A stretch of 64,000 nucleotides of DNA. Source: Dietzia sp. ANT_WB102. GTDB taxonomy: Bacteria; Actinomycetota; Actinomycetes; Mycobacteriales; Mycobacteriaceae. Where the stretch lies: NCBI RefSeq assembly GCF_008369165.1, contig NZ_VOBA01000001.1, positions 1,915,630 through 1,979,629 of the forward strand, read 5' to 3'. Position numbers and translations under genes: made by a program. Below the pieces are notes generated by a model. The model worked only from the letters and a program-made list of their open reading frames with translations. It did not search any database and had not been told where the DNA came from. Below are positions 35,925 through 44,911 of this stretch, piece by piece. Position 1 is the first letter of the stretch. Every line of letters begins with the position of its first letter.

Positions 35925-36781
35925 AGGTTGTCTTGTTCTGCGGCGGCTACGGCATGCGGATGCGCAACGACATGGGCGAGGGTTTGCCCAAACCAATGCA
36001 ACTGGTGGGGCACCGCCCGCTCTTGTGGCACGTCATGCGCTACTACGCCCATTACGGGCATACCGAGTTCATCTTGTGCTTGGGCTACGGGGCCAGGTAC
36101 ATCAAGGAGTTCTTCCTCAACTATGCCGAGACCGAGTCCAACGACTTCGTTCTCTCGGGGGGCGAGGTCAATATGCTGTCCACGGATATCGGGGACTGGA
36201 AGATCACGTTCGTCGACACGGGACTGGAGTCCCCGATCGGGGAGCGACTCCGCCGCGTACGCGCCCACCTGGGCGGCGACGAGCACTTCCTCGCCAACTA
36301 CGCCGACGTTCTCACCGATGCCCCACTCGACGACATCATCGACAAGTTCCACGAGTCCCGGGCCCGGGCGTCGATGATGGTCGTCCCGCCCCAGTCGTCC
36401 TTCCACTGTGTGCAGCTGGGGGAGGGCAGTTACGTCACCGGGATCATCCCGGTGGGCGAGTTCCCGATATGGGAGAACGCCGGCTACTTCGTGCTCTCCC
36501 AGTCGATCTTCGATCTTCTGCCGCCGGACGGAGACCTTGTCGCCGACGTGTGCGGTTCCCTGGCCGGCACGGGTGCTTTGTTCGCTTATCAACACCTCGG
36601 CTTCTGGAAGCCCGCAGATACGTTCAAGGAGAGGGCGGAACTCGACGAGGCATACAACAAGGGGACCCACCCGTGGATGGTGTGGGCGGCCGATCACGAG
36701 CCGTCGCTCAAGGAGCGGCAGCAGGGCACCCTAAGTCACCCGGCGACTCTCGAGGACTCACTTGAGAGCAGCACCCCGTGA
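35921..36781 (+). CDS. rfbF: Glucose-1-phosphate cytidylyltransferase-like nucleotidyltransferase
   Basis: This 286-residue protein resembles RfbF: GGYGMRM in the nucleotide loop, PKPMQLVGHRPLLWHVMRYYAHYG, LGYGARYIKEFF, and the acidic NYADVLTD for metal binding. RfbF makes CDP-glucose from CTP and glucose-1-phosphate, and CDP-glucose is normally passed to a 4,6-dehydratase (RfbG) that is not in this window. It overlaps both neighbours by 4 nt, so it is part of a tightly coupled operon. A different sugar-1-phosphate cannot be excluded. Confidence 0.85.
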   Translation: MKVVLFCGGYGMRMRNDMGEGLPKPMQLVGHRPLLWHVMRYYAHYGHTEFILCLGYGARYIKEFFLNYAETESNDFVLSGGEVNMLSTDIGDWKITFVDTGLESPIGERLRRVRAHLGGDEHFLANYADVLTDAPLDDIIDKFHESRARASMMVVPPQSSFHCVQLGEGSYVTGIIPVGEFPIWENAGYFVLSQSIFDLLPPDGDLVADVCGSLAGTGALFAYQHLGFWKPADTFKERAELDEAYNKGTHPWMVWAADHEPSLKERQQGTLSHPATLEDSLESSTP

Positions 36782-37443
36782 TTCCACTGTCCGCGTCCGT
36801 CCGTGAGGTGGTCGTCATCGGCGCCCACTGCGATGACATCGCGATCGGTATGGGGGGAACACTGCACGAGTTGTGTTCGGCCGTACCAGGACTGCGGGTC
36901 CGGGCGCTCGTTCTCACCGGCGCGGGCACCCCACGCGAGGACGAGGAGCGCGCTGCGCTCTCCGCCCTTGTGCCCGGCGCGGACCTAGAGATCACGGTCC
37001 TGGCTTTTCGCGACGGACGCCTGCCCGCGGACTGGGACGGAGTCAAGGATGCCGTCGCATCGTTCGCCGGCGCCACTGATCCAGACATCGTGTTCGCCCC
37101 GCACCGAAACGACGCCCACCAGGACCACCGACTCCTCGCCGAGGTGGCACCTACGGTGTTCCGCAGCCACCTGATTCTCGGTTACGAGATTCTCAAGTGG
37201 GAGACCGATACCCCGTCACTATCCGTCTACCTTCCGTTCGGGTCGGAGACTGCAAAGCACAAACAACGGGTCCTGCTCGCGCACTACCCGTCGCAACATG
37301 CCCATGACTGGTTCGGCGATGGTGACTCGTTCGTGGCGTTGTCCCGCCTCCGTGGCGTGCAATGCCGCGCCCCGCACGCCGAGGCATTCGTCCTCGAGAA
37401 GGCGATCCTCTCGTTCACAAAGGAACCGACATGCGTGTTTTGA
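36778..37443 (+). CDS. PIG-L family deacetylase
   Basis: This 221-residue protein has the zinc-binding AHCDD motif (family AHPDD) near residue 17 and the second metal motif in PHRNDAHQDH. PIG-L enzymes remove an N-acetyl group from sugars such as N-acetylglucosamine in lipid or small-molecule intermediates. The start is GTG 36778, overlapping the previous gene by 4 nt, and it ends 13 nt inside the next gene. Its presence suggests that the sugar in this pathway carries an acetamido group at some stage. Confidence 0.87.
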   Translation: MIPLSASVREVVVIGAHCDDIAIGMGGTLHELCSAVPGLRVRALVLTGAGTPREDEERAALSALVPGADLEITVLAFRDGRLPADWDGVKDAVASFAGATDPDIVFAPHRNDAHQDHRLLAEVAPTVFRSHLILGYEILKWETDTPSLSVYLPFGSETAKHKQRVLLAHYPSQHAHDWFGDGDSFVALSRLRGVQCRAPHAEAFVLEKAILSFTKEPTCVF

Positions 37444-38459
37444 TCACCGGTAGCCAGGGGTATATCGGGACAGTGATGACGAAGGTCTTCGCTGCCGAGG
37501 GCCACGAGGTCACGGGTCTGGATATCGGCTATTTCGCCGATTGCATCATGGGCCCACCCCCGCAGGATCCACCCACCATCACCATAGATCTGCGAGACGT
37601 CACGGTCGATGACCTCGTCGACTTCGACGCGGTGGTCCATCTCGCCGCATTGTCGAACGACCCGCTGGGCGCCGTGGCCCCCGGGGTCACCCACGACATC
37701 AACCATCACGCGTCGGTCAATCTTGCTCGCGCCGCGAAGGAGGCCGGGGTCGGACGCTTCCTGTACGCGTCGACGTGTTCGGTGTACGGGGCTGCCGGCG
37801 ACGAACTCGTCACCGAATCCGCTCCCCTGCGGCCGCTGACCCCGTATGCGGAGAGCAAAGTCAGGGTCGAGGAGGACGTCTCCGCTCTCGCCGACGACTC
37901 GTTCGTCCCGGTCTTCCTGCGGAACGCGACCGCTTTCGGCTTCTCACCCCGCCTACGTGCCGACATCGTGCTGAACAATCTGATGGGGTACGCGATTTTC
38001 ACCGGTGAGGTGAAAGTACTGTCCGATGGCACCCCGTGGAGGCCGCTCGTACACATCCGGGACATCGCCGACGCCTTCTTGGCGTGCCTGGATGCACCCG
38101 CCGACGTGGTCAGTTGTGCTGCATACAACGTTGGCAGCCAGGCGAACAACGTCACCGTCGCCCAGATAGCGCATTCTGTGGTCGACGAGGTCCCCTATGC
38201 CACGCTCCTGATCACCGGAGAGTCGGGCTCCGACCCACGGTCCTATCGGGTCGACTTCGGTGCGATCCAGCGCGACCTGGGTTTCGAGGCCCGGTGGTCA
38301 ATCGCCGACGGCGCCGCCGAGCTGCATCGCGCCTACGACTCATCCGGTCTCACTGGGGAGGAGTTCTTTGCGCGGTTCACCCGGCTTGTGCAGCTCCGCG
38401 ACCTGCAGGAGACCGGCGTCATCGACGACGCGATGCGTCGACACCCGGTCCTGTCGTGA
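37431..38459 (+). CDS. NAD-dependent epimerase/dehydratase (extended SDR)
   Basis: This 342-residue extended SDR has GSQGYIG at the start for NAD binding, the STCSVYG serine motif and the YAESK catalytic Tyr/Lys pair. HLAALSNDPLG is typical of NDP-sugar epimerases and dehydratases. It could be the missing 4,6-dehydratase or a 2-, 4- or 5-epimerase; the Asp-Glu pair that 4,6-dehydratases carry after the catalytic Thr is not present (TCSV), so epimerase or 4-reductase is more likely. It overlaps the aminotransferase by 4 nt (GTGA). Confidence 0.82.
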   Translation: MRVLITGSQGYIGTVMTKVFAAEGHEVTGLDIGYFADCIMGPPPQDPPTITIDLRDVTVDDLVDFDAVVHLAALSNDPLGAVAPGVTHDINHHASVNLARAAKEAGVGRFLYASTCSVYGAAGDELVTESAPLRPLTPYAESKVRVEEDVSALADDSFVPVFLRNATAFGFSPRLRADIVLNNLMGYAIFTGEVKVLSDGTPWRPLVHIRDIADAFLACLDAPADVVSCAAYNVGSQANNVTVAQIAHSVVDEVPYATLLITGESGSDPRSYRVDFGAIQRDLGFEARWSIADGAAELHRAYDSSGLTGEEFFARFTRLVQLRDLQETGVIDDAMRRHPVLS

Positions 38460-39832
38460 CCCGCCCCCGGGTCGCGGTGTTCGACCGCTCGAACACGCTG
38501 CAGGAGGAGCTCCACCGACTGATACCCGGAGGGGCCCATACCTATGCCCGGGGTTCCGACCAATACCCGGACTCCATGGCCCCAGTGCTGGCCCGGGGAC
38601 GCGGTTCGCGAGTGTGGGACGTCGACGATAACGAGTATGTCGAGTACGGCATGGGATTGCGTTCCGTAACGCTCGGGCACGCCTTCGCGTCGGTTGACGA
38701 CGCGGTTAGGGCGGTGATCACCGACGGCGTCAACTTCTCCCGTCCGACCGATCTGGAGCTCGAGGCGGCCCGGGACTTCCTCGAGTTGGTTCCGGGCGCC
38801 GACATGGTCAAATTCGCCAAGAACGGGTCCGATGTCACGACCGCGGCAGTACGGCTTGCTCGCGCGGTCACCGGCAGAACCGGGGTGGCCGTCGCCGAGC
38901 AGCCCTTCTTTTCGGTGGACGACTGGTTCATCGGGACCACAGACATGGCCGCGGGCATCCCGGCGGCGTCCACCAGCCAGGTGCGGCGGTTCCGGTACAA
39001 CGACCTATCTTCGCTGGAAGAGATACTGGTCGCCGGTGATACGGCGTGCGTGATGCTGGAAGCGGCGACAGGTCAGGCAGAGCCGGCGCCCGGCTTCCTC
39101 GAAGGCGTGCGCGAGCTGTGCACTCGTCACGGAGTTCTTCTCATCTTCGACGAGATGATCACTGGGTTCCGTTGGTCGGCACATGGTGCACAGGGTGTGT
39201 ACGGGGTGACCCCGGACCTCTCCACGTGGGGCAAAGGCATGGGGAACGGCTACGCCATCGCCGCGCTAGCCGGTCGACGGGAGTTCATGGAGCTCGGCGG
39301 ACTGAATACCGACCGGGAACGGGTCTTCCTCCTCTCCACCACGCAAGGACCCGAGCGGGTTGGTCTCGCCGCCTTTCGCGCGGTCGCAGCGGAGTACAGG
39401 ACGGCCGATCCCGTCGGTGCGATGGAATCCGCTGGGCGAGCACTCGCGGACGGAGTGAACTCTGCAGCACGAGCTGCCGGGCTCGCCGACCACGTTCGGG
39501 TCATCGGCCGTCCCTCATGCCTGGTTTTCGTCACAGGTGACGCTGACTGCGTTCCGTCGCAGGCGTTCCGGACTCTCTTCCTGCAGGAACTCATCACCCG
39601 CGGGGTACTTGGGCAATCATTCGTCACCTCAGCCGCCCACACTGCTGAGGACATCACGCACACGGTGGACGCTGCGACCGCGGCACTCGAGCCGTACGGG
39701 GAGGCAATCGACTCCCGCTCGGTCGAGGGGCTCCTTCGTGGACGGCCCGTCGCACCCGCGATCAGACGACACGCCGCCCCACGCCGACTACGCGAGGACA
39801 GTAATGACACAAATCAACAGATGCCCCGCTAA
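38456..39832 (+). CDS. Class III aminotransferase (glutamate-1-semialdehyde aminomutase-like)
   Basis: This 458-residue PLP enzyme resembles glutamate-1-semialdehyde 2,1-aminomutase: LIPGGAHTYARG at the start, VKFAKNGSDVTTAAVRLAR, the LLIFDEMITGFR motif that holds PLP, and the Schiff-base Lys in STWGKGMGNGYA. GSAM in haem synthesis lies elsewhere in genomes, so this copy, within a sugar operon, likely transaminates or isomerises a keto-sugar or a side-chain substrate. Sugar aminotransferases are normally class V/DegT-type, so this is uncommon. The start is GTG 38456, overlapping the SDR gene. Confidence 0.85.
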   Translation: MTRPRVAVFDRSNTLQEELHRLIPGGAHTYARGSDQYPDSMAPVLARGRGSRVWDVDDNEYVEYGMGLRSVTLGHAFASVDDAVRAVITDGVNFSRPTDLELEAARDFLELVPGADMVKFAKNGSDVTTAAVRLARAVTGRTGVAVAEQPFFSVDDWFIGTTDMAAGIPAASTSQVRRFRYNDLSSLEEILVAGDTACVMLEAATGQAEPAPGFLEGVRELCTRHGVLLIFDEMITGFRWSAHGAQGVYGVTPDLSTWGKGMGNGYAIAALAGRREFMELGGLNTDRERVFLLSTTQGPERVGLAAFRAVAAEYRTADPVGAMESAGRALADGVNSAARAAGLADHVRVIGRPSCLVFVTGDADCVPSQAFRTLFLQELITRGVLGQSFVTSAAHTAEDITHTVDAATAALEPYGEAIDSRSVEGLLRGRPVAPAIRRHAAPRRLREDSNDTNQQMPR

Positions 39833-41102
39833 CTCCGGGCACACCGTACGCTCATGCCGGTCGACCGCCCGTCGTCGACTCGTCTCGGTGATCGCGGTGC
39901 TTCTGGCCCCGGTCCTCGTCTTCTCCTCAGCGTGCGCGACCGGCAACGGACCCAACGAGTCTGAGCAGCAGGCGGACGGGAATTTCCCCGAGGTGAAGTC
40001 GTTGGGCTTGAACGTTGATGGCACAGACCGAACTATTTGCAGGTACTGGTACGGCATCGGCGACTCGCCCACGGACGAGGAGATCAACGCGGAGCACGGC
40101 GTGGTGGTACTCAACGCCTGGGAGAACGAGCGGTTGCGCCAACTCAAGGCCAACGACCCGGACGTTGTCGTCCTCGTCTACAAGGACCTGTCTAGTACCC
40201 GGAGTTACAGCGGCGCGCACGACGAGGGGACGGACGCCCAGAAGCTCGCGACCGGCATCGGGTTCGCTAACGCTGAGGAAAACCCGGAGTGGTTCGCCCG
40301 CGACACCTCGGGTCAGCGGATCGAGTGGGACCCGTTCCCCGGGCACTGGCAGTTGACTGTCTGGGACGAGACATATCAGCGCGCCTGGACCGACGCGGTA
40401 GTCGAGGAGGTCACGGCCGACGGCTGGGACGGAGTCCTGGCAGACAACGCCCTCACCACATTGTCGTATTACACGGACGCGGTGTTCGAGGGCACGTCGT
40501 CACAGGCGGAATCCGACCAGCGTTTACGCACCGGCATCAGCGAGATGATCGACATGGCGGGCGAAGCGCTCAACGACAACGGGAAACTGCTCGTGCCGAA
40601 TATCTCGGACTCGCGCAAGTTCGATGGATTATGGCAATCCCACAGCTTTTTCGGCGGCGGGATGGACGAGTATTTTGCCCGGCCGTCCGACGACGGGTCA
40701 CTCATCACCTTCGACGGCCACCAGTGGGAAGAGATGGTGTCGGCAGCAATGGCCGGGGACAGTTGGTTGCTGCTCATCACCAACGAAGCAGGTGATCGGG
40801 AGCAGCAGTCGGGTTTCGCGGCCGCCGCGCTGCTGGCGGGTCCGAAGACCTGTTGGATGGCGACTGGCGACCCCTCCTATCGGTCCCTACCCTCTAGTCC
40901 CTGGTTCGATGTCGACCTCGGACAAGCTGCGGAGACCCCCGGCCGGTCGGTGGACGGTGTGTGGAGCAGAATGTTCACTGGGGGCTGGGTCGCGCTCAAC
41001 CCGACGGGGCGAACGGCCCCGGTGGAAGTGCCCGAAGGGCTGCGTGACCGCGTCGACGACACTTTCCTCGATCCCGGAGAGAGCCTCGTGGTGATCAGAT
41101 GA
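39804..41102 (+). CDS. Exported GHL15-type putative glycoside hydrolase
   Basis: This 432-residue protein has an N-terminal export signal with a hydrophobic stretch (about residues 27-44) ending SSACATG, a possible but imperfect lipobox. The rest resembles the hypothetical glycosyl hydrolase family GHL15, a TIM barrel in which VVVLNAWE, GWDGVLADNA and acidic residues after strands are likely catalytic. It probably trims or releases the polysaccharide made by this locus. It overlaps the aminotransferase gene by 29 nt and the convergent glycosyltransferase by 8 nt. Confidence 0.72.
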   Translation: MTQINRCPANSGHTVRSCRSTARRRLVSVIAVLLAPVLVFSSACATGNGPNESEQQADGNFPEVKSLGLNVDGTDRTICRYWYGIGDSPTDEEINAEHGVVVLNAWENERLRQLKANDPDVVVLVYKDLSSTRSYSGAHDEGTDAQKLATGIGFANAEENPEWFARDTSGQRIEWDPFPGHWQLTVWDETYQRAWTDAVVEEVTADGWDGVLADNALTTLSYYTDAVFEGTSSQAESDQRLRTGISEMIDMAGEALNDNGKLLVPNISDSRKFDGLWQSHSFFGGGMDEYFARPSDDGSLITFDGHQWEEMVSAAMAGDSWLLLITNEAGDREQQSGFAAAALLAGPKTCWMATGDPSYRSLPSSPWFDVDLGQAAETPGRSVDGVWSRMFTGGWVALNPTGRTAPVEVPEGLRDRVDDTFLDPGESLVVIR

Positions 41103-42198
41103 GTGTCGCGTAGAAGTCAAGGTGCGCTGCGGCGGACCGCTCGACCGAGTAAAGACGTCGCGCCCGGTCCGCCAGTGCGCGTCCGACGCATCCGGGCTCG
41201 GGATCGGTGAACAGTCTGATGAGCGCGGTCTCGAGTGAATCGACGTCGTCGGGCCGGGCGAGGTACTTATATCCAGGGACGTCGAGCATTTCGGCGACAC
41301 CCCCCGTGTCGGTGGCGAGAACCGGCTTGCCGGCGCCCATCGCCTCGGCCACCACCAGTGGCTGCTGCTCCATTCGAGAGGGCAGCACGAGTGCGTCGTG
41401 TGACGCCAGGAGGTCGGGGACGTCGGTTCGATAGCCGAGGAACTCGACCCGCCCGGCCAGGGTGAGGCTTGCAGCGAGGCGTTCGGATTCTGGACGGGCC
41501 GGGCCGTCCCCGACCACGGTCAGAGTTACCCCGTCGCGTAGCACACCCGGACGCGCCAGTGCGGTGAGCAGATCGATCAGGCCTTTGCGCTCCACGAGCA
41601 GCCCGACAAAGAGCAGGCGCCGCACCGGCCCGACCGGGGGAGTGGCCTCCGGCAAAACGACCCCGTTGTCGAGGTGGACGATCCGATCGGCGGGAATTCG
41701 TAACCGCCGGTGGAGGAATTCGCCCATCGCGGTGGCCGGGACGACCGTGCGGGTCGACGCGGCGGCTGTCGCGGCGTCTCCGGCGAGGACCACTCGCGTA
41801 TAGCGGGACGGTCCGGCGGCGCCGCGCTCACCACGGAACCACGGCTCCGTCACGTCGTCCGGGACTCCGTGATAGGTCTGGAGCACAGCCCGGGGCCCGC
41901 CGGGGAGCCACTGCATTCCCGCGACGACCAGTCCGGCGCGTCGGTCCTGGGCGTGCACTATCGTCGGCTGCCAGCGGCGGAGGGCTGCCCTGGCCCGGCC
42001 CAGCGATCGCAGGTCGCCCTTTCGGGGGACATCGATCAAATGATGGATGTCGCGTACCGTCTCGCCGCCGCGGGCAGGTAGGGGACCGAAGACACCGACC
42101 GTGTGCTCACCGAGGTCGGCGACCGCGCGGGCGAGTCGAGTTGTCACGTCGACGGGACCACCCCGATCCTGCGTCAGCAGATAGGCGATGCGTGCCAT
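41095..42198 (-). CDS. Glycosyltransferase family 4
   Basis: This 367-residue GT-B enzyme has the donor-binding motif with two glutamates in SRMEQQPLVVAEAMGAGKPVL (about residues 278-298, shown here in part). It lacks membrane segments. It probably adds one sugar to the polysaccharide repeat unit on the cytoplasmic face. It is the last gene of the minus-strand block and meets the GHL15 gene end to end with 8 nt overlap. Confidence 0.88.
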   Translation of the reverse strand: MARIAYLLTQDRGGPVDVTTRLARAVADLGEHTVGVFGPLPARGGETVRDIHHLIDVPRKGDLRSLGRARAALRRWQPTIVHAQDRRAGLVVAGMQWLPGGPRAVLQTYHGVPDDVTEPWFRGERGAAGPSRYTRVVLAGDAATAAASTRTVVPATAMGEFLHRRLRIPADRIVHLDNGVVLPEATPPVGPVRRLLFVGLLVERKGLIDLLTALARPGVLRDGVTLTVVGDGPARPESERLAASLTLAGRVEFLGYRTDVPDLLASHDALVLPSRMEQQPLVVAEAMGAGKPVLATDTGGVAEMLDVPGYKYLARPDDVDSLETALIRLFTDPEPGCVGRALADRARRLYSVERSAAAHLDFYATLI

Positions 42199-42232
42199 GG
42201 CCGTCCTCTCCTCGTCGACCGCAGACCTCGGT

Positions 42233-43381
42233 TCAGCATCGACCGATCAATTCGATCACCAGCGCGGACATGTCGTGGGCTACACGGCGCGAGTCGAACC
42301 GGGACACCGCGCGCTTCCTGCCGAGCCGCCCCTCCCGAGCGGAGAGCTCACCGTCGGTCAGGCGTGCGATGATTTCCCGGGCGAGACCTGAGGTGTCACC
42401 GACGTCCAGGACGGTGCCCGCGTCACCGATGCTCTCGCGCATGCCACCCCCGGCGAACGCCACAAGCGGTCTTCCGCTTGCCATGGCCTCGAGAGGAACA
42501 AGCGCCATCCCCTCGGCCCGGGACGGTGTGACGACCACCTCTGCTGCACACATGTAGAGGGATGGGTTCGTGCTGTCGCCGACCCACAAGACGGAGGGGT
42601 CCGCGGCGATCGGGTGTTCAGAGAACAGCTGCTCACGTAGTGGTCCGTCCCCGACTATCGCGAGTCGTGCGTCGGGCACTTCACGCAGCACCGCGGGCCA
42701 GGAGCGCAGGAGGTAGTCGTGCCCCTTGAGGGGTGACAGTCGTGCCACGCATACTGCGAGTGGTCCGGGCGGCAGCCCCAGTTCGCGGCGCGCGAGGGTC
42801 CGATCACCGGGAAGGATCCGGCTGGTGTCGACGCCGTTCGGTATCACCACGAGCCGCCCGCTGATCCCTTCCCGGGTGCCGTGGTCTCTCTCGTCGTCAC
42901 TCACGCACACGATGGCGTCAGCCCACCGGGCGGAGAACCTCTCCCACAGCAGAGCCGGCCGGGATGCGGCCCCGTCATCGGCTTGGAAGGACCAGAGGTG
43001 GGGCTGGAAAATAGTGGGAGACTCGCCCCGGACCGCAAGCCGCCCCGCCAGACCAGCCTTCGAACTGTGCAGGTGGATGAGGTCTGGTCGTATTGAGCGG
43101 ATCAGGGTCGCCAGTCGAATGATTTCGCCGGGCGTGGAGGCGCCTGGGGACCGGGTGGCGTCCCAGCGGTGCACTGACACCCCGCCATCGGCCAAGCCCT
43201 CGGGCAGTCGACCTGCGCCCCCGGTGGCGACGTGTACGTCCCAACCGCGGGCTGCCTGGTCCATGGCGAGCGTGTCGACGACGGCGGCCACCCCACCGTC
43301 CACCGGCTGTGACACGTGCAGCACCGTCGGGCGGCCCGTTCTTACCCCGTCCCGCCGCCGCCCCGGTACACGGCTCTTCAT
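42233..43381 (-). CDS. Glycosyltransferase family 4
   Basis: This 382-residue GT-B enzyme starts its N-terminal domain at PTVLHVSQPVDGGVA and has the E-x7-E motif in SRAEGMALVPLEAMASG, followed by GRPLVAF. It should be cytoplasmic and retaining. It sits 34 nt after the flippase gene and 34 nt before the next glycosyltransferase on the same strand, consistent with one operon. Confidence 0.88.
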   Translation of the reverse strand: MKSRVPGRRRDGVRTGRPTVLHVSQPVDGGVAAVVDTLAMDQAARGWDVHVATGGAGRLPEGLADGGVSVHRWDATRSPGASTPGEIIRLATLIRSIRPDLIHLHSSKAGLAGRLAVRGESPTIFQPHLWSFQADDGAASRPALLWERFSARWADAIVCVSDDERDHGTREGISGRLVVIPNGVDTSRILPGDRTLARRELGLPPGPLAVCVARLSPLKGHDYLLRSWPAVLREVPDARLAIVGDGPLREQLFSEHPIAADPSVLWVGDSTNPSLYMCAAEVVVTPSRAEGMALVPLEAMASGRPLVAFAGGGMRESIGDAGTVLDVGDTSGLAREIIARLTDGELSAREGRLGRKRAVSRFDSRRVAHDMSALVIELIGRC

Positions 43382-43415
43382 GCCGACAACCTCCGGTTTT
43401 CTTCCCTACTCCTGG

Positions 43416-44900
43416 TCATCGGTTGACTCCCTCTCGGTACGAGTCGCCGCGGCGCAGCCCGCGGAGATCCCCCAAGACGGTGCGGTTCGCCGCCCACGTG
43501 AGGAAGCTGAACACCGCGACGAGGACGATCACTTCGACGACGGCGTCAGCCCAGGAGACGGTCCGCCCCAGTCCCACGGCCCGCAGTCCTGAGGCGGCGG
43601 CGACGCATCCGAGCACGGGGATCGACAGACCGAGCACGGCTCGACCCACGGCGATCAGTCCCGGCGCCACCCCTGCCCGACGCATCACGAGGTACGTCGG
43701 CACGAGAAGCACACTCGCGGCGATCAACTGGGCCCAGGCCGCGGCGACCACACCCCGCCCCGTGAGGGTGATGAGAAGCGTCGTGGCGATGACGAGGTGT
43801 GAGATCTCCAGCAACAGGTAGACGCGGAGCCAGTCGGCGGCCCGGAGCACCTCGTACCAGATCACCAGGACGCTGATGATCACGCCGTAGCCGCAGAGCA
43901 CGACCAATACCGGCGCCGCCGCCGCCCAATGCTCGCCGAGGAGGGCGATGCTGTCGGCCATCAGGGCCGCGATCACGTACAAACCCCCGACGATCAACAG
44001 GCTCGCATGAGTGAACCGGCCGGCAGCGGCACCGAGCTCGTGGCGGCGGTTCGCGCGCACCAGCGTGGTGAAGACGGGGAACGCGACTGCTCCGAGCACG
44101 ACGGCCACCATGATGTAGGGAACCCACGCGATCCGGAACGCGAGCGAATAGACACCGACGGCATCTGGTCCAAGAATTCTGGAGATGATCGGGTAATCGA
44201 TGCTGATGAGCACATACGACACCACGGCGGCAGGTCCGACCACCTTGATCCACCCGAGCGCCTCGCCGGCCACCGCGGTGTCCCACCGGAGCCGGACTCG
44301 ACTGCCGACCGCGTACCCAAACAGCGGCTGGAGGATCGCGGTGACGAGCATCCCGACGGCGAGTGAGTAGGGCCCCGCTCCCGCTAAAGCGAGAGCGATA
44401 GTCACGACCGCGCCCAACAGGGCGCTGCCGGCGTCCGGGGCCATCCGCCGACGGAAATCGAGTTCGCGGTGCATGAGCGCCATCTGCACCCCGCCGACTG
44501 CGGTGAACGGCAGACCCACCGCCACGATGGCGATCAGCGGGGCGGAACCGGGCGCGCCCACGAGCTGCGCGATCGGGACGCACAACGCGACACCCCCGAC
44601 CGCCATGACCAGTCCGACCGACACCGACATGACGAGGACCGTGCCCGCCATCGCCTTCTCGTCGCCGCGGGTACGGGCGATGACGTCGTAGACGCCCATC
44701 GTCTGGATGACTTGCCCGATGTTGACCAGCGACACCGCGACCGTAACGAGGCCGAGGTCGGCCTCGGTGAGGAACAATGCGAGCACGATGGTGACCGCCA
44801 TCTGACTGCCCTTGCTGGCGAAGTTGACAAGCCCCAGCCAGAGTGAGCCCCGGGCGGCCCTGGCACCGAGTGAGTCGGTGGCGGCGGTGGTTTGTGTCAT
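43416..44900 (-). CDS. wzx: Polysaccharide flippase (Wzx/oligosaccharide exporter family)
   Basis: This 494-residue protein has about 12-14 hydrophobic segments along its whole length, including GSLWLGLVNFASKGSQMAVT at the start, as in Wzx/PST exporters of the MOP superfamily. It should flip lipid-linked repeat units across the membrane. It lies between two glycosyltransferase genes and a Wzz-like gene, which fits a Wzx/Wzy-dependent pathway. Confidence 0.88.
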   Translation of the reverse strand: MTQTTAATDSLGARAARGSLWLGLVNFASKGSQMAVTIVLALFLTEADLGLVTVAVSLVNIGQVIQTMGVYDVIARTRGDEKAMAGTVLVMSVSVGLVMAVGGVALCVPIAQLVGAPGSAPLIAIVAVGLPFTAVGGVQMALMHRELDFRRRMAPDAGSALLGAVVTIALALAGAGPYSLAVGMLVTAILQPLFGYAVGSRVRLRWDTAVAGEALGWIKVVGPAAVVSYVLISIDYPIISRILGPDAVGVYSLAFRIAWVPYIMVAVVLGAVAFPVFTTLVRANRRHELGAAAGRFTHASLLIVGGLYVIAALMADSIALLGEHWAAAAPVLVVLCGYGVIISVLVIWYEVLRAADWLRVYLLLEISHLVIATTLLITLTGRGVVAAAWAQLIAASVLLVPTYLVMRRAGVAPGLIAVGRAVLGLSIPVLGCVAAASGLRAVGLGRTVSWADAVVEVIVLVAVFSFLTWAANRTVLGDLRGLRRGDSYREGVNR

Positions 44901-44911
44901 GGTGGTCCGGC

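Noticed and set aside
35026-36765. 579-codon plus-strand frame across the methyltransferase and nucleotidyltransferase genes
   Set aside because: It is in a shifted frame over two genes with clear motifs and reads as low-complexity Ser/Arg/Pro sequence.
38456-39832. Haem-pathway glutamate-1-semialdehyde aminomutase (hemL)
   Set aside because: It shares the fold, but it is embedded in and coupled to a sugar operon, and no other haem genes are near.
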